From Kingdonia uniflora (lineage: Eukaryota > Streptophyta > Magnoliopsida > Ranunculales > Circaeasteraceae): a stretch of 64,000 bases of DNA. Location of the stretch: NCBI GenBank assembly GCA_014058105.1, contig JACGCM010000012.1:1798001-1862000 (forward strand), given 5' to 3'. Positions 21,743 through 31,986 of the stretch are shown one piece after another (position 1 is the first letter of the stretch; every line of letters starts with the position of its first letter). The notes beneath the pieces were generated by a model that saw only the letters and a list, made by a program, of their open reading frames with translations, had not been told where the DNA came from and did not search any database. Both the position numbers and the translations under genes were made by a program.

Positions 21743-22791
21743 TTCTACTCCCCTGCTCCATTTTATTTAAAACCTCTCTAGCTGTATTCAATAAGTTCAT
21801 CACGCCCTAATGCATATCTTAATGTGACAATTCAACCGATCATGCCTTGCGAACTTGTGGTAGAACAAACCTTCCTACTGGAGCCAAGCAAGTGATATAG
21901 AAAATTGCATGTATGCTACAAAAAGTAAAAAAATCGCAAAGTCATACAAATGATATAACAATGTGGTTTAGACAAAATTTGAAGGCACGTATCGCGCGTG
22001 CCCGTCTACAAGTCTTGTATAATATCGTGTGCTCTGCCTTGGTCTGCTGAAGATAAAAGTTTGCCCGTTCATATGGTTAAAGTTGTGGTTGTTTTGGTCT
22101 ACGTGTTCTAGATCGCGCGTATCCTTCTGCTAGTTTTGTATAATATCGTGTGCTCTGTCTTGGTCTGCTGAAGAGAAAAGGTTGCCCGTTCATATGGTTG
22201 AAGTTGTAGCTGTTTTGGTCTACATGTTCTAGCCGTTCCCCGCCTTCCTCTCCTAGTCAGAGGTATGGCCTTTCTTATAGATTGGCTATTATAGGGACCT
22301 ATCCCTCGAGCTGCGATGAACTCAAACTGATTCAATACCAGACTCATGCAATGTACACGTAACATACACAGTCAGCAATACTACCTAGATCACGAACTGA
22401 TGAAGATCGTGACCTAAGCATTACAGACGAAGTAGACAAGTCAAAAAAACCTGTCTCCTATGAACTAGCAATTACAATACTAACTACCACTTGCCCCTAG
22501 TTCAAAGAGAACGTGCTTATACACGATAACAAACTGAGAATGAAGACTATAAAAGGATAATTTCTTGAGGAGAAGGGGACCTAGTTTTTCTAGCTTAAGA
22601 GATCAAAAACTTGTAATCAAATGTCAGCTTCATGCAATAAAAGATACAGTTACTAAATCCTCAAGTTGAGGTCGTGGTTTTTACCTTTTCAAGGGTTTCC
22701 ACGTTAATCACCTGTGTTATTTTATTATATTAATTGTTATAAGTGCATTTGGTGTAAAATCTATTTTGAGCTACAAAATTTGGCCCTTACA
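21743..22791 (+). repeat. 5' terminal repeat (LTR, left edge uncertain)
   Basis: Homologous to 30603-31651 from about ACTCCC(C/G)TGCTCC onward. If the true LTR is TGTATAAT...TTACA (22016-22791), it has matching TGTA/TACA termini. The 270 bp to its left would then be an inserted or captured sequence ending in a Helitron-like hairpin (GGCACG...CGTGCC, about 21984-22002). Confidence 0.72.
22021..22262 (+). repeat. 121-bp tandem duplication inside the LTR
   Basis: 'aatatcgtgtgctctg' occurs at 22021 and again at 22142, with about 100 bp of further similarity after each. Between the copies lies a CTGCTAGT sequence resembling a Helitron end. The same duplication with the same 121-bp period is present in the 3' copy (30880 and 31001), so it predates the transposition of this element. 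Confidence 0.85.
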
Positions 22792-22869
22792 TTTAGTGTC
22801 GTCTGTGGGAAAGAAGACTTTTATACAAAGTCCTAAGGCATACAGTTACTCAATGATCAGCTTCCAATC

Positions 22870-24644
22870 ATGGTGACTTCCAAACGACCAGCCAGAGGAG
22901 TCTACCTTGATATTTCAGTCTAACCTGATCAGCTCGTAGAATTACAGGGAAACCTCCGCGCTAAAATAGAGAAGTGGAATTAGCTCGAGCATCAGTTGTT
23001 GCTTGATAGTGAGCTCCGCAAGCATGAACTAGAAAGATAGCGTCAAGTTCGTCAAACATAATTTAAGCGATATGAAGAACATATGAAAATGATACAGACT
23101 GCCTTGCAAGACAACCAGGAAGTTCCCCTTCTAAGGGAAAGTGAAACAAAGAAGTGGAATTAGCTCGAACATCAGCAATTGCTTGACCGTGAGCTCTGCG
23201 AACATGAATTAGAAAGACTGTGTCAAGCTCGTCAAACAGAATTTAAGCGACATGAAGAACATATAAAAATGATACAGACTGCCTTGCAAGACAACCAGCA
23301 AGTTCCCCTTCCAAGGGAAAGTGATCAAATACCAGTGAACTCTAAGGTTTCAGCGTGAGAAATATTGGGATCTCGAGGGGCAACTAGCAAAGGAACTTTC
23401 AGACATCTCCGCAATGACCCACACGTACCTGAAGCTTTAATTTATCTCGGATGGGAAGATAGGTCCGGTATTAGTAGAAGACATCAGTCCTCCAAACGTC
23501 AAGAAGAGGAGCAACGTCCTCAATCCAGAATACTAGCTCGTAAAAGTTTGAGCTAGGATACTGGTACCCATAACCCTCGTCCTACACGCCAAGTCGCTTA
23601 AACACCACGATAGTGTGTCACACAGGAACATATAGATCAGCGAATCAAGGAATTAATCGAAGTTCAAGCTCTTGACAATAAGGTTGATTTGACAAAATTA
23701 CAAGGTAGTCCGATCGCTAAATAGTTATTTGATATAGAAGTACTGACTAGTTTCCATACTATGAAGATACGTAAGTGCAAAGGCACCGATCCAAAGGAAC
23801 ACATTCAACAATTCCACAATTTATTGGGATTGTATTTCAATTTGAACCACATTTTTTACTGTTTGTTCGCCACAAGCCTACCGGGAGAACCACTTCGGTG
23901 GTTCCATTATTTGCCTGAAGATTCCATTTTCACATTCGACCAACTAAAAAATATTTTCGTCAAGACATATGCTCATAATAAAGACAAAGAAGAGAATTTA
24001 TACACTTTTATTAGTCTTAAATAGTCTCAAGGAGAGAAGCTCGAGGCTTTGCAAAAAAAAAATGGAACATACTCGCCCGAAAGGTTGACAATCTCGATCA
24101 GAAAATAGTTGTTTTTACGTTTACTAATGCACTACAGATCGATTGCAAAGCGAAGGAGGATCTCTTCTTGAGCAAACCCTCTACATTGGAATAAATGATT
24201 ACCAAGGTCAATGGGTATGTCGGCCTGGAAAGGATGATGACCAAAAGGTATAAATCTACTAAAAATGTCATAACCACGAAATGTCAAAACACAAATCACG
24301 GCAGTGAACCAAAGGATGGACAGGGTGATCAAAAATGAGCTAGAGTAAATACAGGCAAATCTCAAAAAGGAAATTTATTACCCAAGCCGGTCCTCCCAAA
24401 GATGAATGTCCGAATATCAACAATTTTTCCTATATTGGCGAAAGACAAGTTCTATCGTATATCTCAGCAGCCGCTACAACCCAAAGAGGAAAAATCCTAC
24501 TGCATGCATCATAAGGTAACTCATCATAAAACTGACAACTGTTACACTTTATTGAGGTTGTTTGAATACATTTTCAAATACGGGCGAATGAACGAGTACA
24601 TTATTGAACTGAAGGGATACAATAATGGAACCTATAAGACGTAA
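22870..24644 (+). pseudogene. Gypsy (Tat) gag pseudogene
   Basis: An ATG at 22870 opens a frame that continues, with several in-frame stops, through a charged coiled-coil-like section to a Gag domain at about 23761-24024 (D-P-K-E-H-I-Q-Q-F, L-P-G-E-P-L-R-W-F-H, F-T-F-D-Q-L-K-N-I-F-V). A later part (24402-24644) holds C-M-H-H-K-V-T-H-H-K-T-D-N-C, the atypical zinc-knuckle position of Tat Gags, followed by L-L-R-L-F-E. Gag would package the element RNA. Stops in at least six places and a frame change near 24050 make it inactive. Confidence 0.82.
22971..23330 (+). repeat. Exact-period 180-bp tandem duplication in gag
   Basis: Copies lie at 22971-23150 and 23151-23330. Both begin 'gaagtggaattagctcga' and end at the same phase (CTAAGGGAAAGTG / CCAAGGGAAAGTG). 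The period is 60 codons, so the frame is kept. The encoded segment is rich in E, H, R and Q and predicted helical (H-E-L-E-R, R-Q-T-E-F-K-R-H-E-E-H), so the coiled coil was doubled. Both copies share a TAG at the same relative position (codon 4). Confidence 0.9.
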
Positions 24645-24839
24645 GTTGAAGTAGTTCAAGTTGAAGATCAATTTGAGGAAAAACATTTCTATTATATGTA
24701 CCACAACAACATGATCGAGATCCATCAAATCAACAACTCTACTAGATTCAAGATGAGGAGGTTAACAGAATGTTGCAACCTCACAGTTCAGGATAAAGAA
24801 GCTAATCTCCTTCCTGAATTAAACAATTAATGAAATGGG

Positions 24840-26640
24840 ATTTCATTTGAGGATTGCGATATTAGTCACATCAAGTTTCCATATCATGACGCTCTGGTTA
24901 TTATGCTTAAGATGAAGAAATTCGTCATGTATACCATGATGATCGATACCGGCAACGGTATTGAAATCCTTCTTTAGAGCATAATCGAGCAAATGAGATT
25001 AATAGAGCAAGTTATACTAAACGACATCGATATCAGTAGATTTAATGGCTCTAAAGATGAACGATTAGGAAAAATCATCCTACCTATAAATGCTGGACCC
25101 ACCACTATCGACGTTGTTTTCTACATCATCAATGCCAAATCCCGTTACTTGGGAATCATGGGCCGCTACTGGATACATAACATGGAAGCAATCGTATCAA
25201 CTCACCATCAAGCACTTCATTTCAAACATAACGACAAAATCTATGAAATCAAATGCAGTCAAAAGCTCTTACGAGCTTGTAAAAATATAGTCTCTACAAT
25301 AGTTGGCATATCCGATAGATTTGCTGCATAGTAATTACAGAAAGCTAGTCACATCGATAATCAGCCTTCAACAGATGAACCTATAAAGTAAATTGACATC
25401 GATGGGCCTAGCAGAGGTACTTATATTGGTACTAAGATGGTTCAACAAGAGAAAGACGCTCTCGTACATTTTTTTCATATGAGTCAAGACGTTTTCACTT
25501 GGACTTTTAAAGAAATGCTAGGAGTCAACCCAGCCAAGGCATATCATAAATTGATCATCAACAACAATGCCACGATAGTCAAATAGAAATAGAGAAGGCT
25601 ATCACCTTGTCTCAGAGATGAAGTCAACAATGAAATCAAGAAGTTGATCGATGTCGGATTCATTCGAGAAGCAAAGTACCCGGATTGGATCTCCAACATT
25701 GTCGCAGTTCCAAAGAAGAATGGAAAAGTCTGAGTTTGCATAGATTTTAAAGATTTAAACAAACACACTCCAAATGATTGTTTTCTTCTCCTAATCATTC
25801 ATCAAATTCTTGATTTTACAGTAGGTCGTGAGCTATTATCTATGATGGATGCTACTTTGGGATACAACCAGATATCTCTTTTAGATGAAAGATCAGGAAA
25901 ATACCACTTTCATCACTGAAAGAGGGTTCTACTGTTACAGAGTAATGCCTTTTGAACTAAAGAACACCGGAGCAACTTATCAAAGGTTAATGACAACTAT
26001 GTTCAAAGCACACTTGAGGAAAATCGTCGAAGTATACATCGACGATCTACTATGTAAAAGCTTACAGAAATAGGATCATATTGCAAATCTCAATACAGTC
26101 TTCCACATTTTGCGATCATACCGGATAAAGCTCAATCCTGATAAATGTCAATTTTGAGTGCACACGGGAAAATTCCAGGGATATCTCATGAGTAAAAAGG
26201 GGATTGAAGCTGATCCAGATTAGATTCGAGCTCTACTCAACATACCGTCTCCAAAAATCATAAAAGAGGTACAAAAACTGGCTGACAAGATTTTAACTAT
26301 CAACATATTCGTCTTAAAGTCTTCAGATCGATGCCGATGTTATTCATGTTATTACGTAGATCCACCAGGAGAGGCAAAGGTCGACAGAGTGAAGAGATCG
26401 ATTAGACAAAAGAATACGAAGCATCTTTTCGAGAACTCAAAACCTATCTTGGGAAGTCTCCCATCATAAGCACCCCGATAGACAAGGAAGAATTGATCAT
26501 CTACCTCGCAGTTATAGATAACTTTCTCAACTCGATTCTTATTCGAATCGGAGGTAAGATTGTAAAGCCAGTGTATTTCATCAGCCTTCACTATATTCCA
26601 TCTAACAAATAGTCTTATCCCGCAAAAAATGTCACTATAA
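24840..26640 (+). pseudogene. Gypsy (Tat) protease, RT and partial RNase H
   Basis: Protease: T-M-M-I-D-T-G-N-G at about 24935 (catalytic DTG intact), then the open frame 24993-25331 with L-P-I-N-A-G and L-G-I-M-G-R-Y-W. RT: F-T-W-T-F-K-E-M-L-G (about 25495), F-I-R-E-A-K-Y-P-D-W, P-K-K-N-G-K-V, D-F-K-D-L-N-K, M-D-A-T-L-G-Y-N-Q-I, V-M-P-F-E-L-K-N-T-G-A-T-Y-Q-R, then V-Y-I-D-D-L-L, the catalytic box. RNase H starts at about 26440 but ends near 26640 at the position of the Y-P...E block. The rest of RNase H and all integrase are missing. Stops and frame changes recur. Confidence 0.85.
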
Positions 26641-26642
26641 TT

Positions 26643-28640
26643 TTACTCTACCTTATCGCCGTTCTTCCCCTGATTATCCAACTCTGTCCTAACAAATACT
26701 TCACCCAAACCTTTAACAGTGTCATGGGGAGTACTACCAGCCTCAGGGTCATCATCTTTGTCGAGCTCCTCCACCTCCATAAATTGTCCATCTATTATAA
26801 CTTGGACATCCTCCTCAGAGTAACCGACCTCTTGGAGTTTTAAACCGAGATTGTTCTGAGCAACAGCCACCTCCTCTACATTGTTTTTAGATTCCTCTTC
26901 GAGCTGGTCCATGGTTATTTAGAATGTCTCCTTCAAAGATTTTACCTCCAATCTCGAGTGTTCCTTCTCTTCAACAAGGTGTGTTCGCTCCCCTGCCAAA
27001 TTCTTCTCCAATTGAATAACCCGTTCTTTAAGCTCCACCTTTCCATCCTCAAAACCTAAAAAAATACCTCTAAGCACACGTGTAACCTACACAACAAGAT
27101 ACATAAATCATTTTGAGCATTTCAAATGCATACAACAAATCATAGTGTTACCATTACTCTACACAACTCTAGACTCACTGCAGCGTCCAACTCAACAGAG
27201 CCCTCTCGAGCAGATAACCTCATTTAATTTTTGACAGCACGAAGCTCATCCTCCTTGCTCGTAATTACAACGTCTTCCTCCACCTCATTCACTGCAGGAG
27301 GGGGGATACTGTCTACTTTTTTCTTCTTTGAAGGAAACTCGACCTCCCCACTCTCTACGGTAACAAACTTCGATGAGTCAAACTTAAATCCTCTCTTCTT
27401 TATCTGCTTATCCCTGGTTTTGCTAAAAAAAGAGCCTGCAGGCTTCGGAATCAGTGGCATAGGTCCAACTTTTATTAATACTGGCTATTTTCTAATACTT
27501 GTTGATAACTCAGCTCTAGCAGCAGTTGATGAGCCCTCTCCAGACATCTTTCTCTTGGCCTGTGATTTATAAACTTTAATAGATCCACTGTTCACCCACT
27601 TGGGCCTATTCATTTCCAACTCACCCAATACAGCTTCAAGCTCGACTCCCTCTCGAACTACAATATCGATCAAAGATTCTTTTCTGGTCACTTTAGAATG
27701 AAGATCTGCATACTAAACACAAAATACATTTATCATCAAACAGAGTGTATTCACAACTACAGTTCGAAAGTAATGAGATTTACTTATGTTTCTTAAAAGA
27801 TTTGTATTTAAGGGGAAGGGTATCCTTGTTAGCTCACTAGAGACACTCGCCCTTTACCCAAATCAAATTGTCATTCCAAACCCTTCCAGATGAATTCAGG
27901 TTGAAAAACTGGGGTCGGGACGAGCTAGAACAAATGTACGCGCCCCCAGTATTCACATAGTATTTCACAGTGTAATACCGTAAAATATCTACAAGAGTCA
28001 ATCTTCTCTCATTCCCCTCACGGGCCCACTTTATGTTTAAATTCTCACAAACATTTATAACCTCCCACATGTTACCATTCAACTAGGCACGACAAGCTTT
28101 GATTTTATTCATGATACCTTTATCAAGATTGCTTAAAAGCACCACTAACCCATAGTCGAACTGGGCAAGGTAACACAAAAACCTCTAATCAAAATCATCT
28201 TCCTTATTCCCATTGAAATACTCAAGACAAGCACCCTCTGGGATTTTTCTAAAACTTTTTTTGCACTCCGGATTAGGAAGCATGAAAAATATACTTTCAG
28301 CACCTTTCCCATCTGACCACCCCCTAAAAAACCTCCCAAAATGTTAAATAATATTTCCCCATACACCACCTACAAGACCTTTATGCTTACGAAACTCCTT
28401 GAATACTTCTGACTCTACGGGACAATGAAAGAGATTACCAAGGAAATATAAAAATTCAGGCTTTTCCTCTACCACACTCTCTTATGAAGAACTTTCCCTC
28501 TTGACATCAGCAGGGACATCCTTCGAGCTATTTATCATTAACTTGTCCCCTACAAATTTTGCATCACATTCTACACTTTCATTCTCAAATGAGCGACCAG
28601 AGGTGGACGGTTCCATTTCGGACGATAAGCTCAAAATAAG
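26643..28640 (-). pseudogene. Antisense three-exon coding region of the Tat element
   Basis: On the minus strand, opposite to gag-pol, one frame runs from M-E-P-S-T-S-G-R (28640) to about 27790. It includes E-K-P-E-F-L-Y-F-L-G-N-L, F-M-L-P-N-P-E-C-K-K, W-E-V-I-N-V-C-E-N and G-R-V-W-N-D-N-L-I-W-V-K-G and is broken only by point stops (TAA or TAG at five to six places). A GT-AG intron (about 27790-27707) leads to exon 2 (27706-27153, basic, K-R-K-M and S-K-K-K-K). A second intron (about 27152-27056, T-rich tract before AG) leads to exon 3 (27055-26643), which is coiled-coil rich (L-E-K-N-L-A-G-E-R). Tat-lineage elements are known to carry extra, sometimes antisense, open reading frames between pol and the 3' LTR; placement and strand fit. 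I cannot name its function. An unrelated captured gene is the alternative. Confidence 0.68.
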
Positions 28641-28679
28641 AGAAATATTAATATTTTTCCTAAGTTCTTTCATACGCAT

Positions 28680-30602
28680 CTCCCTACATATATACAGGTC
28701 CAGGTATTTAAGTAAATTTCTCTATTTTTTCTTAATGTCATATATAATACATCAAAATACAAGAAATTATTTTTCATATATTCACATTAATGATTTTTTT
28801 AAACAAAATATAAATCCTTACTTTTTATAGCAAGTCATATTTATAGGGAAACCTTTTCAACAAATACAAATACCAAACCTTATAAATATAGTACTTTTTC
28901 AAAATTTAAAATACCAACGCGAGGGATTTAAAACCAATACATACAAAATCATTTCCAAAGAGAACACTATTCTAAAACAGAAACTAACTCTCAATGATAG
29001 AAGATTAATCAGGAATTCGAAGAGTTTCTTCCTTCACAACAACGCTACGTAACAGAATTTTCTCTCCAACCCAAAGATAGTATCCTCCTTGTCCCTCCGA
29101 CAGCGATGAGTCTCACCTTGATTTTTCTCTCCAAAATCACCGCAATGATTTTTTTCTCTCTCTAGAGTTTTGCCTCTCTGTATTCAGTAAATATTTGGAA
29201 AAAGAGGGAGAATGATTATTTATAACTTTTTTTTTCTAACCGATGGTAGTTATTAAGACTTGTACAAGCCACCCTCGGTTTTCCAACCAAGACGCCTTTT
29301 TGACTATTTCTGTCAGACGACTCATACCCTTTGGGTATAAATGTCTTTTAATCATCTCCCCAATCCCTATAATTGCATGCATATCTCTCTCTTAATTTTA
29401 TGCCCTCTCACATTCATGATACCATAATCAACCCACACGCAATCGAACTATATCTCCAAAAGCATTTTCATACTCTTGATTTATATTCTCCTACTAAACT
29501 TATTTATACATATTACAACGTTATTTCCAATGCTACATAATTTTGAAATTCAAATTTATTTTTACCAAAATCCTCAGAAAACAAGGAGCATATTCAGAGC
29601 ATAAATGTTATCCCTTTATTTCACTTACATTATTTTGAACTGACAGAAGTTTGCCTTCTCAAGCATAGTCACACCTGAAATAACCAAGGTGTCCTACAAC
29701 ATCACATCTTATTAATACATCACTAATAAACCTCTTATCTTCCACTGCAATCTCCTCCAGCATAATCTCCCTCACCGTATTTTTTCAAGCTTCAAGCTCA
29801 GACGCTTAATATCATTCTCCTTCATCCTTAAAGTCAACCCATCCAACTGTAGTACAGATTCATGCATATCAGCATCATACTCTAGCTGCCCAAATATCCT
29901 TTCACGGATTACAGCAACCTTTATCGCTAAATGCCCCTTTTCCGAGTGTCGAACTCTTTGAGAGCAAGTCCTCTCCATTTTTATTTATTCAACATCTCCC
30001 TCTACAACATATTTATCATCAAAAAGTATAATCACATTCAATTACACCTTTTGCGTATATCCAGGCCTCACAAATAAGAATCACAACTGTCCAATTTATC
30101 CATTGTTTTCACTCCTCAAATCACGCTGAATATAAATTTGCTTCCATCTTTTTTCACGGACTTTCTATTTCTCGAACTCCTTAAAATCTACAGTATTTTC
30201 ACCTTAAAAAATATATTTTTATAACCTTACAATAGTTTAATCAGATCATATACGGTTCGAAATCTCCTTTCGATCTAATAACTATTTCAGACAGTTCGAT
30301 ATAATTCATTTTAAAACATACATGCTATGAGACAATTTTGTAAAATATTTTGTTTCATTACCTCGAAAAGGTACATAGATTTTCCTATAGCTTGTTCTAC
30401 AGGTTACAATACTCCTCAACTATCAACAAGTTTTCCAATTCGTGCACCTGTAATTTCTTCCACCCCTGAAACAACCACTTCTACAAGAAAACGAAGATGA
30501 TTGTAACAGATGCATACTTCCTCCCCTGCAACCGACTCTTTTGCAAGAAAATGAAGATGGATGCAACGGAAGCAAAACGAAGGTGGCCGTAACAACTAGC
30601 TT
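28680..30602. other. Region between antisense coding part and 3' LTR
   Basis: Mostly non-coding. One minus-strand frame (29978-29772, 68 codons) has protein-like composition with heptad-like leucines (L-Q-L-D-G-L-T-L-R-M-K) and may be another piece of the antisense coding region or chance. Repeated 'acgaagatg'-containing phrases occur at 30490-30590. Confidence 0.4.
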
Positions 30603-31651
30603 CAACTCCCGTGCTCCATTTTATTTAAAGCCTTTCCAGCTACATTTAATAAGCTCATTACGTCCTAATGCTTACCTTGAAGTGACGATTCAACCTATCA
30701 TGCCTTGTAAACTTGTGGTAGAACAAACCTTCCTACTGGAGCCAAGCAAGAGATATACAAAATTGCATGTATGGTAAAGAAAGTAAAAAAATCGCAGTCA
30801 TACAAATGATATAACAATGTGGTTTAGCCAAAATTTGAAGGCACACGCGATAGCGCGTGCCCGTCTGCTAGTTTTGTATAATATCGTGTGCTCTGTCTTG
30901 GTTTGGTAAAGATAAAAGGTTACCTGTTCATATCGTTGAAGTTGTGGTTATTTTGGTCTAAGTGTTCTAGATTGTGCGTGCCCGTCTGCTAGTTTTGTAT
31001 AATATCGTGTGCTCTGTCTTGGTCTGCTGAAGAGGAAAGATTGCCCATTTATATGGCTAAAGTTGTAGTTGTTTTGGTCTACGTGTTCTAGCCGTTCCCC
31101 GCCTTCCTATCCTAGTCCGAGATGTGGCCTTTCTTATGGGTTGGCTATTATAGGGACCTGTCCTTTGAGCTCTGATAAACTCGAACTGATTCAATACTAG
31201 ACTCGCGCAATATACACGTAACATACACAATCAACAATACCACCTAGACCATAAACTGATGAAGATCGTGGCTCAAACATTACAGAGCAAATATAACAAG
31301 TTAAAGGCACATGTCTCCTATGAACTAGCACTTACAATTCTAACTACCACTTGGCGCCAGTTTGTGGAGAACATGCTTATGCACGATAACGAACTGAGAG
31401 TGAAGACTATAAAAAGGATAAATTCTAGAGGAGAAGGGGACCAAGTTTTTCTAGCTCAAGAGATCAAAAAGTTGTAATCAAACGTCAACCTTAAGTAATA
31501 AAAAATACAGTTACTAAATCCTCAAGCCGAGGTCGTGGTTTTTACCTATTCAAAAGTTTCTACGCTAATCACCTATGTTATTATATTATATTAATTGTAT
31601 ATGTACATTTGGTGTAAGATCTATTTTGAGTTACGAAATTAGGCCCTTACA
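30603..31651 (+). repeat. 3' terminal repeat (LTR, left edge uncertain)
   Basis: Matches 21743-22791 throughout. At 30838-30872 it shows a clearer Helitron-like 3' end than the 5' copy: hairpin GCACACGC-GATA-GCGCGTGC, then CCGTCTG and CTAGT followed by T. The 121-bp tandem duplication follows. The right end is ...GGCCCTTACA. Confidence 0.75.
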
Positions 31652-31986
31652 GCTATGTTATTTTTCATAATTGGAAAAGCTACTTTAGGAGGGGTAGAAG
31701 TTGTCTCAGCCACGTGCTGGTTACAAGCGCATTAGTCACAGTTAAAGCGCCCGTAGTACCGTTTATGGTATGATGCTTGAAGTTTGTCATCTTCTCGAGG
31801 TGACCGGCATCGGGGGCTTGTTGATCGAACTAGTTATGTGTGACTTTGAATGGATGTCTCAACAAGTGACTTATGTCTCTTTTCTCACCACAACATTTAT
31901 ATTAGTATGTGTTAGTAAAATTGTATGTTTCTATTTTTTGGAGATGTTATTGTTGAAGTGTGGTGTTTAATTATTATAGCTATTGC
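31652..31986. other. Spacer
   Basis: No repeat end or gene recognised. A 66-codon plus frame (31770-31970) is hydrophobic at its end but has no family signal. Confidence 0.35.

Larger units (their letters stand above)
21743..31651 (+). mobile_element. Degenerate Tat-type Gypsy LTR retrotransposon with antisense coding region
   Basis: Direct repeats of about 1.05 kb (21743-22791 and 30603-31651) bound an interior with gag, protease, RT and a truncated RNase H on plus, then a coding region on minus. The right edge of both repeats is clear, ...GGCCCTTACA. The sequence after the 5' copy (GTCGTCTGTGGGAAAG) matches the start seen after the LTR in many Tat-lineage elements. Integrase is absent. I found no convincing target duplication, and the left edge is uncertain because of Helitron-like ends inside the repeats. 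Confidence 0.8.

Noticed and set aside
22016..22791. Fixing the Tat LTR as 22016-22791
   Set aside because: The TGTA...TACA termini are attractive, but homology with the 3' copy extends 270 bp further left and no flanking duplication supports either edge.
27231..27572. Plus-strand 113-codon frame
   Set aside because: It lies opposite exon 2 of the antisense coding region, whose composition and splice context are more convincing.
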